Assembly: GCF_945906775.1 (NCBI RefSeq)
Contig: NZ_CAMDRE010000002.1
Span: 1,674,001 to 1,738,000, forward strand
Origin: Citrobacter sp. Marseille-Q6884
GTDB taxonomy: Bacteria; Pseudomonadota; Gammaproteobacteria; Enterobacterales; Enterobacteriaceae
Direction: 5' to 3'
DNA: 64,000 nt
Notes under the pieces: generated by a model
What the model saw: the letters and a program-made list of their open reading frames with translations, nothing else
Database searches by the model: none
What the model was told of the DNA's origin: nothing
Shown here: positions 34,470 through 43,590 of the stretch, piece by piece
Layout: each line of letters starts with the position of its first letter
Numbering within the stretch: position 1 is the first letter of the stretch
Position numbers and translations under genes: made by a program

Positions 34470-35753
34470 ATGACCTGGTTTATTGACCGGCGTCTTAACG
34501 GCAAAAACAAGAGCACGGTAAACCGTCAGCGCTTCTTACGCCGTTATAAATCGCAAATTAAACAGTCGATCTCCGAGGCCATTAACAAGCGCTCGGTGAC
34601 TGATGTCGATAGCGGCGAATCTGTCTCTATCCCGAACGATGATATCAGCGAACCGATGTTTCATCAGGGGCGTGGTGGCCTGCGCCATCGCGTGCATCCG
34701 GGGAACGACCATTTTGTTCAGAACGATCGCATAGAGCGCCCACAGGGCGGCGGCGGTGGTTCGGGAAGCGGACAAGGCCAGGCCAGCCAGGATGGCGAAG
34801 GTCAGGATGAGTTCGTCTTCCAAATTTCTAAAGATGAATATCTGGATCTGCTCTTTGAAGACCTGGCACTCCCTAATCTGAAGCAAAACCAGCAGCGTCA
34901 GTTAACGGAGTACAAAACGCACCGTGCCGGTTTTACCTCTAACGGTGTGCCCGCCAACATTAGCGTGGTGCGCTCGCTGCAGAACTCACTGGCGCGCCGT
35001 ACAGCAATGACAGCAGGCAAGCGTCGGGAACTGCATGCACTGGAAGCCGATCTGGAGATCATTGCCAAAAGTGAACCTGCCCAACTGCTGGAAGAGGAAC
35101 GTTTACGCAAAGAGATTGCAGAACTCCGGGCAAAAATCGAACGCGTACCGTTTATCGACACCTTTGATTTACGCTACAAGAATTATGAAAAACGTCCCGA
35201 CCCTTCCAGCCAGGCAGTGATGTTCTGTCTGATGGATGTCTCCGGTTCGATGGATCAATCGACCAAGGACATGGCAAAGCGTTTTTATATTCTGCTGTAT
35301 CTGTTCTTGAGCCGGACCTACAAGAACGTAGAAGTTGTCTATATTCGCCACCATACCCAGGCGAAAGAGGTTGATGAACACGAGTTCTTCTACTCTCAGG
35401 AAACCGGGGGAACCATTGTCTCCAGTGCGCTGAAGTTAATGGATGAAGTGGTAAAAGATCGCTACGATCCTGCCCAGTGGAATATCTACGCGGCGCAGGC
35501 CTCGGATGGCGATAACTGGGCGGATGATTCGCCGCTATGCCATGAAATTCTGGCGAAAAAGCTGTTGCCGGTGGTGCGATATTACAGCTACATCGAAATC
35601 ACCCGCCGTGCGCACCAGACTTTATGGCGCGAGTACGAACATCTGCAAGCGACCTTTGAAAACTTTGCTATGCAGCATATTCGCGATCAGGATGATATTT
35701 ATCCGGTGTTCCGCGAACTGTTTCAAAAGCAGAGTACCACCAGCAATAATTAG
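34470..35753 (+). CDS. yeaH: DUF444 / von Willebrand A-like protein YeaH
   Basis: Partner of YeaG, 427 residues starting MTWFIDRRLNGKNKSTVNRQ. A glycine-rich linker GGGGGSGSGQGQAS lies near residue 95. The C-terminal half is a vWA-like domain with a MIDAS motif DVSGSMDQS (DxSxS) and SDGDNWADD. The ATG at 34470 is preceded by GGAGGGG; the upstream open frame runs through the REP elements and is discarded. A strong terminator follows. Confidence 0.95.
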   Translation: MTWFIDRRLNGKNKSTVNRQRFLRRYKSQIKQSISEAINKRSVTDVDSGESVSIPNDDISEPMFHQGRGGLRHRVHPGNDHFVQNDRIERPQGGGGGSGSGQGQASQDGEGQDEFVFQISKDEYLDLLFEDLALPNLKQNQQRQLTEYKTHRAGFTSNGVPANISVVRSLQNSLARRTAMTAGKRRELHALEADLEIIAKSEPAQLLEEERLRKEIAELRAKIERVPFIDTFDLRYKNYEKRPDPSSQAVMFCLMDVSGSMDQSTKDMAKRFYILLYLFLSRTYKNVEVVYIRHHTQAKEVDEHEFFYSQETGGTIVSSALKLMDEVVKDRYDPAQWNIYAAQASDGDNWADDSPLCHEILAKKLLPVVRYYSYIEITRRAHQTLWREYEHLQATFENFAMQHIRDQDDIYPVFRELFQKQSTTSNN

Positions 35754-35760
35754 TCACTCG

Positions 35761-35793
35761 CAGGCCAGGACAATCGTTCTGGCCTGTTTTTTT
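35761..35793 (+). terminator. Rho-independent terminator after yeaH
   Basis: CAGGCCAG / CTGGCCTG stem followed by seven T. Confidence 0.9.
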
Positions 35794-35977
35794 AGCCATG
35801 CTCATTCACCCGTCATGTTTTTCATAACGTGTATTAACACCTCACGATTAAAATCGAAATGGAGTGTGCGAATAATTTTTATTACAAAATGACGCCCTCA
35901 GAATTAACCGCACAGTTAGAGTGGATGTGTCTCGTGTGATAAACTGCCGTATCTGACTTACAGGGCTGTAAATCATT

Positions 35978-37468
35978 ATGAAATTGCATCATAAAGCGCT
36001 TCGGCACTTTATCTCCGTAAGCGTAATTGTTTTGACATCTTCTTTTCTGGTTTATGAACTCATTGCCAGCGACCGGGCGATGAGTGCGTATATGCGTTAT
36101 ATCATTGAGAAAGCGGATTCCTCGTTTCTGTATGATAAATATACTAACCAGAGCATCGCAGCCCACCTGATGCGCCGCTTTTCATCGCCGCAGGACCCCA
36201 TTTCAGTTGAACAGCGCAAAACATTGTGTAAAGCGTTCGAGAGTGTGAACGGTACGCAAGGACTCAACCTTACCCGACATAGCTATTTGCCGTTACACGG
36301 TACGTTGCAGACCCGCTCAGCAAATTGCATCGAACAACTTGATGATATATTCCTGCTGCCTGCCTTCGACCAGGCGGTGAATGTGAATCGTGAACTGGCT
36401 GATTACGGGCATGGATTAGGAACAAAAGAATACAAATTTCGCTATTACATTGATTTGAGAAATCACTACATCTATTTCTACGATCTGATCAATTCATATA
36501 AATTCAGCATGAACCTTTGGTCTTTTTTGCAAAAAGGCACATTGGGAATTAACCAGGACGATATCGACGATATTTTCACGGGGCGTACCGCCATTTCCCG
36601 TATTTACGAGGATGATCTCACGCATGAAAAAATCATGAGCTTTTTAACCCCGGTCTATTTAACCGGCAAGCTTAAAGGCGTGGTGATGGTGGATGTGAAC
36701 AAAGATAATTTAAAGAATATTTTTTATACAAACGACCGACCTCTGGTATGGCGTTATCTTAACGTGACCGTGTCCGACATCAGCTCAGGCAAAGAAATAA
36801 TCGTTCACCAAAGCGAGAGCGATCTGTTTCAGTATGTTCGCTATATCAAAGACATACCCGGCGGTATGCGTATCTCGCTCTCGCTCGATTTGATGTACTT
36901 TATTGTTTCATCCTGGAAGATATTTGCTTTCTATTTGTTGGCCACTGCACTGCTGCTGAATATGGTCCGTATGCATTTTCGGTTGTATCACAACGTCACG
37001 CGCGAAAATATCAGCGATGCGATGACCGGTCTCTACAACCGTAAGATCTTGACGCCTACACTCGAACAGCGTTTGCAAAAAATGGTCAATGCGGGAACCC
37101 AGGTGACCTTTATTGCTATTGATTGCGACAAACTGAAAACAATTAATGACACACTGGGGCACCAGGAAGGCGATCGGGTTATCACCCTTCTGGCAAAAGC
37201 CATTCAGGCATCCATTCGCCGAAGCGACTATGCTATTCGCCTCGGCGGCGATGAGTTCTGTATAATTCTCATCGATTATGCGGCGGAACTCACGCCCCGT
37301 CTGCTGGAGCGCATTAGCGATAACTTACACATTATTGACCCGGACACCTCGGTGAGCTTTTCCGCAGGTATTTACACTATGCAGCCAAACGACACGATTG
37401 ATGATGCTTACAAAGCCTCTGATGCCCAGCTCTATCTTAACAAACAGAAAAAACACGCGCGTTCATAA
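35978..37468 (+). CDS. dgcJ: Membrane-bound diguanylate cyclase DgcJ (YeaJ)
   Basis: Makes c-di-GMP from two GTP. 496 residues, the E. coli DgcJ length. An N-terminal membrane segment (HFISVSVIVLTSSFLVYELI), a periplasmic sensor of about 270 residues, a second membrane segment (IFAFYLLATALLLNMV) and a GGDEF domain follow in order. The active site RLGGDEFCIIL is intact, and the inhibitory I-site RRSD lies five residues before it. Substrate block DCDKLKTINDTLGHQEGD. It starts at the family MKLHHKALRHF. Confidence 0.95.
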   Translation: MKLHHKALRHFISVSVIVLTSSFLVYELIASDRAMSAYMRYIIEKADSSFLYDKYTNQSIAAHLMRRFSSPQDPISVEQRKTLCKAFESVNGTQGLNLTRHSYLPLHGTLQTRSANCIEQLDDIFLLPAFDQAVNVNRELADYGHGLGTKEYKFRYYIDLRNHYIYFYDLINSYKFSMNLWSFLQKGTLGINQDDIDDIFTGRTAISRIYEDDLTHEKIMSFLTPVYLTGKLKGVVMVDVNKDNLKNIFYTNDRPLVWRYLNVTVSDISSGKEIIVHQSESDLFQYVRYIKDIPGGMRISLSLDLMYFIVSSWKIFAFYLLATALLLNMVRMHFRLYHNVTRENISDAMTGLYNRKILTPTLEQRLQKMVNAGTQVTFIAIDCDKLKTINDTLGHQEGDRVITLLAKAIQASIRRSDYAIRLGGDEFCIILIDYAAELTPRLLERISDNLHIIDPDTSVSFSAGIYTMQPNDTIDDAYKASDAQLYLNKQKKHARS

Positions 37469-37512
37469 GCGGTTTTCTGTGCAGGACTTTCACGTTGTAC
37501 CAGGAGTAAGAC

Positions 37513-38016
37513 ATGACGGAAGTGAACAAAGGTAATGCAACCCATCAGCGCTTGATTTCGCTGTTGTCAGCGCAAGGCGCAACCTATCGTGTGGTCAGCC
37601 ATGAAGCGGTCGGCAAATGCGAGGCTGTTTCAGAGATTCGCGGCACGGAACTGGGTCAGGGCGCAAAGGCTCTGGTCTGTAAAGTGAAAGGTAACGGCGT
37701 CAATCAGCATGTGCTTGCGATCCTGTCCGCCGATCAGCAGGCCGATCTGAGTCAGCTTGCCAGCCATCTCGGCGGTTTAAGGGCATCACTCGCCAGTCCG
37801 GCGGAAGTGGATGAACTGACGGGCTGTGTTTTTGGCGCCATTCCCCCCTTTAGTTTCCACCCGAACCTCAAGCTGGTCGCCGATCCGCTTTTGTTTGAGC
37901 GTTTTAATGAAATCGCCTTTAATGCCGGCGTATTGGAAAAATCCGTCATTATGGATGCTGAAGATTATCTGCGTATTGCCCAGCCGGAATTAGTCTCGTT
38001 CCGCCGCGTGCAATAA
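37513..38016 (+). CDS. yeaK: YbaK/EbsC-family aminoacyl-tRNA deacylase YeaK
   Basis: Trans-acting editing domain of the INS superfamily that hydrolyses mischarged tRNA (E. coli YeaK is reported to act on Ser- or Thr-mischarged tRNA). 167 residues. The conserved block ALVCKVKGNGVNQHVLAIL carries the key lysine; FGAIPPFSFHPNLKLVAD and FNAGVLEKSVIM follow. AGGAG lies 7 bp before the ATG. Confidence 0.94.
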   Translation: MTEVNKGNATHQRLISLLSAQGATYRVVSHEAVGKCEAVSEIRGTELGQGAKALVCKVKGNGVNQHVLAILSADQQADLSQLASHLGGLRASLASPAEVDELTGCVFGAIPPFSFHPNLKLVADPLLFERFNEIAFNAGVLEKSVIMDAEDYLRIAQPELVSFRRVQ

Positions 38017-38094
38017 CTGCGCCTGACACCGGGCTTATCAGTATAAAAACGCAACGTTATGCGTTCGCCCAAAAATCATCATAATCGATAAAAA

Positions 38095-38149
38095 AAGCCT
38101 GTTCTGTCACGTGTTTGCGCGTACAGTAAGCAGGCTTATCTTTTTTTTG
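38095..38149 (+). terminator. Terminator between yeaK and yeaL
   Basis: AAGCCTG at 38095 pairs with CAGGCTT at 38131-38137 over an internal imperfect stem (GTTCTGT / ACAGTAAG); ATC and eight T follow. Confidence 0.75.
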
Positions 38150-38163
38150 GCAAGGAAACTACG

Positions 38164-38610
38164 ATGTTTGATGTCACTCTGCTGATCCTGCTTGGACTGG
38201 CAGCGCTGGGCTTTGTCAGTCATAACACCACTGTCGCTGTTTCAATTCTGGTGCTGATCATTGTCCGTGTTACCCCGCTGAATACCTTCTTCCCGTGGAT
38301 TGAAAAGCAGGGACTGACCGTCGGGATTATAATTCTGACCATTGGCGTGATGGCCCCCATCGCCAGCGGCACCCTGCCGCCCTCCACGCTCATCCACTCC
38401 TTTGTGAACTGGAAGTCGCTGGTCGCCATTGCCGTCGGCGTATTTGTCTCCTGGCTGGGTGGACGAGGTGTCACGCTCATGGGCAGTCAGCCCCAGCTTG
38501 TCGCCGGATTGCTGGTGGGAACGGTCCTGGGTGTCGCACTTTTTCGCGGTGTTCCGGTGGGGCCACTTATTGCAGCAGGTCTGGTCTCATTGATTGTTGG
38601 GAGGCAATAG
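38164..38610 (+). CDS. yeaL: UPF0756 membrane protein YeaL
   Basis: Integral membrane protein of 148 residues with about four hydrophobic segments (for example LLILLGLAALGFV and LTVGIIILTIGVMAPIAS). Family role unknown. The last 44 bp overlap the 3' end of nimR on the other strand. AAGGA precedes the ATG. Confidence 0.92.
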   Translation: MFDVTLLILLGLAALGFVSHNTTVAVSILVLIIVRVTPLNTFFPWIEKQGLTVGIIILTIGVMAPIASGTLPPSTLIHSFVNWKSLVAIAVGVFVSWLGGRGVTLMGSQPQLVAGLLVGTVLGVALFRGVPVGPLIAAGLVSLIVGRQ

Positions 38611-39385
38611 CCAACCCGTTCAGATAACGGCCTGGCGTCTGACCCAGGCCTTTTTTGAACATGGTGATAAATGCCGTCGTCGAATCATAACCCAGCATCT
38701 GCGCAACCTGCTGTACGTTGCGCCCTTCTATCAGCGCCTGCAGCGCCAGAATCAACTGTAACTGATGACGCCAGCGCCGAAAGCTCAGCCCGGTCTCTTT
38801 GACGACCAGCCGGGCAAGATTACGTTCGCTCATGGCAAATACATTCGCCCATTGCCCCAGTGTCTGCCACTGCGCTGGCTCCTGCGCCATCGTCGAGATC
38901 ATCTTGCGAATTTTAGGGTGATCGGACACCGGTAATTGCAATTGCTCCTGTGGCTGCTGCGGCAATTCATCGAACAGTACCTGTATCAGGCGTTCGGTTG
39001 AGGCTTCGTGTCGCTGTTCATCCGTTCTCGATGCCAGTGAGAGAATCAACTCCCGGCATAACGGCGCTATTTTCAGCGTACAACAGCGTTCCGGCATCAC
39101 CACCGCCTGTGGCTCAATAAATAAAAAGCACAATTCAGCGCCAACCGTCACATGGTTGCTGTGCGGAATTTCACCGGGGATCCAAACGGCGTACTGCGGC
39201 GGTACCATCCACATGGCATTTTCAACCTCACACGTAATCGCGCCATGTAAAGCCAGAATTAACTGGCCTTTGCGGTGCTGATGCAGCGGGCTGAAGAGTT
39301 CATCTTCCCTGGCCTGAATACAAAAAGCGACGGCAGCATCGTGATAGCGGTCAGGCTCATAACCATCCAGCCTCAGTCCCAGCAT
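38567..39385 (-). CDS. nimR: AraC-family transcriptional regulator NimR (YeaM)
   Basis: 272 residues: an N-terminal cupin-like domain (FSPLHQHRKGQLILALHGAI) and a C-terminal AraC-type double helix-turn-helix (MSERNLARLVVKETGLSFRR and QVAQMLGYDSTTAFITMFKK followed by GLGQTPGRY). E. coli NimR represses the divergent exporter gene nimT and its own gene. The same head-to-head arrangement is kept here with a 99-bp intergenic region. Confidence 0.95.
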   Translation of the reverse strand: MLGLRLDGYEPDRYHDAAVAFCIQAREDELFSPLHQHRKGQLILALHGAITCEVENAMWMVPPQYAVWIPGEIPHSNHVTVGAELCFLFIEPQAVVMPERCCTLKIAPLCRELILSLASRTDEQRHEASTERLIQVLFDELPQQPQEQLQLPVSDHPKIRKMISTMAQEPAQWQTLGQWANVFAMSERNLARLVVKETGLSFRRWRHQLQLILALQALIEGRNVQQVAQMLGYDSTTAFITMFKKGLGQTPGRYLNGLAIASQQSMRPDLLQ

Positions 39386-39484
39386 AAGAATGTCCGATAT
39401 TAGCGATAAACTGTCATTTTAGCTTGATTCATCCATCGTGTAAAAACGGTAAGGTATTGCCTCGCCTGATGACATGAGAAAAAA

Positions 39485-40672
39485 ATGACCATTTCCTCCA
39501 CACCCCGCGGCAAACAGAGTGCGTTGCTGATTGCGGGTATCCTGATGATCGCCACCACGCTACGCGTGACCTTTACCGGAGCGGCTCCGCTGCTGGATGC
39601 TATTCGCGCCGATTACGGGTTAACCACCGCCCAGACGGGGCTGCTGACCACACTTCCTCTGCTCGCCTTCGCGTTGGTGTCGCCCCTTGCTGCCGCCGTT
39701 GCACGTCGATTCGGCATCGAACGCAGTCTGTTTGCCGCGATGCTGCTGATTTGCGCAGGCATTGCCCTACGATCTTTACCCACGCCCCATTTCCTGTTTG
39801 GCGGAACCGCCATCATTGGCTGCGGTATCGCACTGGGAAATGTCCTGCTACCGGGACTGCTGAAACGTGATTTTTCACAGCATGTGGCGAAACTCACCGG
39901 AGCTTATTCATTGACGATGGGCGCAGCCGCGGCACTGGGTTCAGCCATGGTCGTACCACTGGCGCTGAACGGCTTTGGCTGGCGCGGTGCGCTAATGATG
40001 TTAATGGTGTTTCCGCTACTGGCCTTGCTTATCTGGTTACCGCAGTGGCGGCAGACGGCTCACGCCAACCTGAGTAATGCACGCGCACTACAGTCCCGCG
40101 CAATCTGGCGCTCCGGTCTTGCCTGGCAGGTGACGCTGTTTCTGGGGCTCAACTCACTGATTTATTACGTTATCATTGGCTGGTTGCCCGCCATTTTGAT
40201 AAGCCACGGCTATAGCGAGGCTCAGGCCGGTTCGTTACACGGTTTACTGCAACTGGCGACCGCTGCGCCTGGGTTGCTGATCCCGCTGATCCTGTTCAGA
40301 TTTAAGGATCAGCGCACCCTTGCCGCGCTGATATCGTTAATGTGCGCCGTCGGCGCTGCAGGATTCTGGTTGATACCCGATCAGGCCGTTTTGTGGACTC
40401 TGATGTTTGGCTTTGGCTCCGGTGCCACCATGATCCTCGGATTAACTTTTATTGGGCTGCGCGCAAGCTCAGCACACCAGGCCGCCGCCCTGTCGGGTAT
40501 GGCGCAGTCCGTGGGATATTTGCTGGCAGCGTGTGGACCCCCGTTGATGGGGAAAATTCACGACCTCAACGGCAGTTGGCAGATACCGTTGGTCGGTGTC
40601 GCTCTGTTAGCCATCCTGATGGCCGCGTTTGGTCTCTATGCTGGGCGTAACCGGGAGATTTCCGCATCCTGA
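39485..40672 (+). CDS. nimT: 2-nitroimidazole exporter NimT (YeaN), MFS family
   Basis: Major facilitator superfamily exporter of the cyanate/CynX-like group, 395 residues with about 12 membrane helices. Loop motif PLAAAVARRFGIERSL between helices 2 and 3. E. coli NimT confers resistance to 2-nitroimidazole and is controlled by NimR. GAGAAA lies directly upstream of the ATG. Confidence 0.94.
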   Translation: MTISSTPRGKQSALLIAGILMIATTLRVTFTGAAPLLDAIRADYGLTTAQTGLLTTLPLLAFALVSPLAAAVARRFGIERSLFAAMLLICAGIALRSLPTPHFLFGGTAIIGCGIALGNVLLPGLLKRDFSQHVAKLTGAYSLTMGAAAALGSAMVVPLALNGFGWRGALMMLMVFPLLALLIWLPQWRQTAHANLSNARALQSRAIWRSGLAWQVTLFLGLNSLIYYVIIGWLPAILISHGYSEAQAGSLHGLLQLATAAPGLLIPLILFRFKDQRTLAALISLMCAVGAAGFWLIPDQAVLWTLMFGFGSGATMILGLTFIGLRASSAHQAAALSGMAQSVGYLLAACGPPLMGKIHDLNGSWQIPLVGVALLAILMAAFGLYAGRNREISAS

Positions 40673-40678
40673 CGCATC

Positions 40679-40703
40679 GGGCAGGTTAATGAATAACCTG
40701 CCC
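40679..40703. terminator. Bidirectional hairpin after nimT
   Basis: GGGCAGGTTA / TAACCTGCCC, a perfect 10-bp stem with a 5-bp loop, between convergent nimT and the gene at 40709. Confidence 0.75.
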
Positions 40704-40708
40704 CGCTA

Positions 40709-41416
40709 TTACGCCTGCGCGGCCCGCAGCATCGCCTGAACAAGCGGAACGGGTTTCCCCGCCAGTGCCCCTCGCTCATGCTGAAAGAGTGTGCCGACAA
40801 AAAAGGGATGTGTCACCAGCTCAACGGCGCGAATATCACCGGCGTCATCCCAACCCGTCACGCGTAAATCACCACGCTCAAGCTCGGCAGCAAAGTCATC
40901 CGACACGCCATAATTGCAGTGATAGCCCTCAGAAATAACATCCTGTCCATAGGCTTTCGCGATCAGCGTATTCGTCCGCAGTTCAATATCGTCGGTCTTT
41001 TCAACCAGAGAGCAAGTCAGCGGCGTAATCACCATGCGGCCTTCTGTGTCGGTTTCTGCATGCGCGGCATCACTCCAGCCCAATACATTGCGGGCATACT
41101 CAATGAGGGCATGTTGAAAACCACCACAGGTTCCCAAAAATGGGATGCTATTTTCACGGGCATAGCGAATCGCAATCAACGCACCTTCAGTGTGCTGATA
41201 CGGGCTGCCGGGTACGACCCAGATTGCGTCATAGCCGACCAGGTCTTCACTGCTGTTGATATCGGTGGTGGTTAACCAGTCGTAATCAGCCATCAACTCC
41301 AGTACGGCAGCGGCATCATCAATGGCAAGGGGGATCGCCTGGTGCGCCACGATATCGGGACTGTAATCGCCCACCAGCGCAATGCGAAGCGTATCTTTAA
41401 CCGGGGAAATTTCCAT
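40709..41416 (-). CDS. CTP synthase C-terminal-like glutamine amidotransferase (seleno)protein homologue, cysteine form
   Basis: Class I glutamine-amidotransferase fold, 235 residues starting MEISPVKDTLRIALVGDYSP. The nucleophile elbow reads LGTCGGFQHALIEYARNVLG, with Cys in the position of the amidotransferase nucleophile. VGTLFQHERGAL near the C-terminus corresponds to the region holding the His-Glu pair. It resembles the C-terminal half of PyrG but has no synthetase domain. Some members of this family carry selenocysteine; this copy does not. The ATG at 41416 has AAGGA 8 bp upstream, which decides it over an ATG seven codons earlier. Function unknown. Not in K-12 at this position. Confidence 0.82.
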   Translation of the reverse strand: MEISPVKDTLRIALVGDYSPDIVAHQAIPLAIDDAAAVLELMADYDWLTTTDINSSEDLVGYDAIWVVPGSPYQHTEGALIAIRYARENSIPFLGTCGGFQHALIEYARNVLGWSDAAHAETDTEGRMVITPLTCSLVEKTDDIELRTNTLIAKAYGQDVISEGYHCNYGVSDDFAAELERGDLRVTGWDDAGDIRAVELVTHPFFVGTLFQHERGALAGKPVPLVQAMLRAAQA

Positions 41417-41626
41417 CAAAACTATCCTTATGTCCAAAGAATAAGGGACAACATAAGGAGCCTCAGCCTACTGATTTTTTGTTGTTATCACAATCCCTTA
41501 AATTGGGAGGCGATGCGGGCAAAATGCTATAATCGTCACGCTTTTGGATCTTATTTAATCAGAAGAAGCACAGCGGTAAGTCCCCGCCCGCTGGCTTAAC
41601 AGGGTGGTTTAAGCAGAGGTAATAAG

Positions 41627-41974
41627 ATGAAGATTCAGTGTAAACGCGTCTATGACCCGGTAGAAAAGAGTGATGGCTATCGTGTTCTGGTCGATAGATT
41701 GTGGCCACGCGGGATAAAAAAAACCGATCTGGTTTACGATGAATGGGTTAAAGCCCTCACCCCCTCGTCTGATTTGCGCAAAGCATTCCACGCAGAATTG
41801 ATCGATTTTGCACACTTTTCCGAGCAATACCGCGCAGAGCTTGCCCAACAGCAGCAGGAGGGAAAACGGCTTGCAGACATTGCCCGCCAGCAAACCTTGA
41901 CGCTACTGTATGCGGCGAAGAATACGCAGCAAAACCACGCGCAGGTATTAGCACAGTGGCTGGCGGAACGGTAA
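41627..41974 (+). CDS. yeaO: DUF488 family protein YeaO
   Basis: Small cytoplasmic protein of 115 residues of DUF488. It starts MKIQCKRVYDPVEKSDGYRV and has the family block VDRLWPRGIKKTDLVYDEWV and KNTQQNHAQVLAQWL. Function unknown. AGAGG precedes the ATG. Convergent with yoaF, with only 7 bp between the stops. Confidence 0.92.
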   Translation: MKIQCKRVYDPVEKSDGYRVLVDRLWPRGIKKTDLVYDEWVKALTPSSDLRKAFHAELIDFAHFSEQYRAELAQQQQEGKRLADIARQQTLTLLYAAKNTQQNHAQVLAQWLAER

Positions 41975-41981
41975 AGAGTTG

Positions 41982-42230
41982 TTACTTACCCGTTGCCGGA
42001 TGGTCTCTGCGCCATAGTGCCCATTCATCAATGACCTCTCCTCCGGGAAGCTTGCAGTCGGAGCGCGTCCCCTGCGGCGTCTGAACCGCAATCAGCGTGC
42101 CTCCCTTTTGCTCACAATAAACCGATGCCGGGTTCGCCATACCGATTTTCGGTGGACGAGGTGCGTCAGGTTGGGTGGTGCAACCCGCCAGCGCGAGCAT
42201 AGCGGGCAAAATCATCAATGCGAATTTCAT
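41982..42230 (-). CDS. yoaF: Outer-membrane lipoprotein YoaF (DUF333)
   Basis: Lipoprotein of 82 residues. MKFALMILPAMLALAGC is the signal with lipid-modified Cys17, followed by a DUF333 domain (IGMANPASVYCEQKGGTLI, then CKLPGGEVIDEWALWRRDH). The ATG at 42230 is chosen over a longer frame because it gives the lipobox at the correct distance. Function unknown. Confidence 0.92.
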   Translation of the reverse strand: MKFALMILPAMLALAGCTTQPDAPRPPKIGMANPASVYCEQKGGTLIAVQTPQGTRSDCKLPGGEVIDEWALWRRDHPATGK

Positions 42231-42416
42231 GTTAACTCCTGTGCGAAATAGTCTCCCGGCAGGGTATCGTGCCTGCCGAAGTATCTCCATGTTTTACGCC
42301 ACTTTTTCACTAAATCGTCGCGATTTCAATCGGTGGGGCGTGTTTCATCTTTCACACTGATGGTCTATCATGCGGACACTATTACCCGTATTAGTCTTCA
42401 GGAGTATTTACATCTC

Positions 42417-43442
42417 ATGCCGGATAGGATCCTCGCCCGAGTCTCACAATCATTAGCCACGGAGCAGTCTGTTGAGAGTCTGGTTCGGCAACTTCTGGAG
42501 ATGCTCGAGGTCGTGACTGACATGGAATCGACCTATTTAACAAAGGTCGATCTGGATGCCCGCCTGCAGCATATTCTGTATGCGCGTAACAGCAAACAGA
42601 TGCAGATACCCGAAGGGTTATCCGTGCCGTGGGATGACACCTTGTGCAGACGAGCCATAGAAGAAAATTGCCTGTACAGTGATAATGTCCCTGAACGTTG
42701 GCCGGACTGCACTGCGGCGCATGCTCTGGAGATCACCACCTTTCTGAGCACACCGGTTCATCTTCCCGATGGCACGTTTTATGGCACGCTGTGTGCCACC
42801 AGTCGCCGGCAACAAGCATTGAGCGAACGCGGAGAGCAAGTGTTGCACCTGTTTGCCGGTCTGATCGCGCAGTCCATTCAAAAAGAGTCGCTGGTCGCTC
42901 AATTACGCCAGGCCAACGCTGCGCTGATTGCTCATTCCTACACGGACGCCTTAACGGGGTTATCCAACCGTCGGGCCATCTTTGAAAACATGGAAACCCT
43001 GTTTTCCCTTGCTCGTCATCTTAAACAGAAAGTGACCGTCGCCTTTATCGATTTAGATGATTTCAAACTGATTAATGACCGTTTTGGACACGAAGTTGGC
43101 GACCAGTTTCTGATCCAGATTGGGCAACGTCTGAGTCTAAATAGCAGTGAAAATGATATTCTGGGTAGACTCGGCGGCGACGAATTTTTGGTTGTGAGCC
43201 TGTCACCCGACGATGAAATGGATCAGTGTGAGCGTCTGCACAACGTGAAAGACCGACTGCAACAGCACATTCGAGGCGATTATTATTTGGGGAGTATCCA
43301 GCTGTATTACCCGGGTGCCAGTCTGGGCGTTGTGGAAGTCGATCCACGGGAGATTGACGTCAACTGTGCACTGCATATCGCTGATAGCGCCATGTATCAG
43401 GACAAAAAGCGTAAAGACAAAACCACTTTTGTCGCGCATTAA
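42417..43442 (+). CDS. dgcP: GAF-GGDEF diguanylate cyclase DgcP (YeaP)
   Basis: Cytoplasmic diguanylate cyclase, 341 residues from the ATG giving MPDRILARVSQSLATEQS. An N-terminal GAF domain (about residues 20-155) is followed by GGDEF, with active site RLGGDEFLVVS and substrate block DLDDFKLINDRFGHEVGD. There is no RxxD I-site in front of GGDEF (SEND instead), so product inhibition is probably absent. AGGAG lies 12 bp before the chosen start. A longer frame open from 42333 is not family-like. Confidence 0.93.
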   Translation: MPDRILARVSQSLATEQSVESLVRQLLEMLEVVTDMESTYLTKVDLDARLQHILYARNSKQMQIPEGLSVPWDDTLCRRAIEENCLYSDNVPERWPDCTAAHALEITTFLSTPVHLPDGTFYGTLCATSRRQQALSERGEQVLHLFAGLIAQSIQKESLVAQLRQANAALIAHSYTDALTGLSNRRAIFENMETLFSLARHLKQKVTVAFIDLDDFKLINDRFGHEVGDQFLIQIGQRLSLNSSENDILGRLGGDEFLVVSLSPDDEMDQCERLHNVKDRLQQHIRGDYYLGSIQLYYPGASLGVVEVDPREIDVNCALHIADSAMYQDKKRKDKTTFVAH

Positions 43443-43489
43443 GCCCTGCTATTCTGGCTCGTCTTTAAATAACGCTGGCAGGTGAGAGT

Positions 43490-43588
43490 ATGCGACTCGG
43501 TATTATTTTCCCCATCATCATCTTCATTTCCGCTGTCGTTTTCTTATCCTGGTTTTTTATTGGCGGCTACGCCGCTCCGGGAGCATAA
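43490..43588 (+). CDS. yoaK: Small membrane protein YoaK (32 aa)
   Basis: Reads MRLGIIFPIIIFISAVVFLS then WFFIGGYAAPGA: one hydrophobic helix, 32 residues, nearly identical to the recalled E. coli YoaK. GGTGAG is just upstream of the ATG. It stands 47 bp after dgcP and 2 bp before yoaJ, so the two small genes are co-translated. Function unknown. Confidence 0.88.
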   Translation: MRLGIIFPIIIFISAVVFLSWFFIGGYAAPGA

Positions 43589-43590
43589 CG

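Noticed and set aside
42333..42417. Longer start for dgcP
   Set aside because: The upstream codons are in frame but lack family similarity; the AGGAG lies after them and just ahead of the ATG at 42417.
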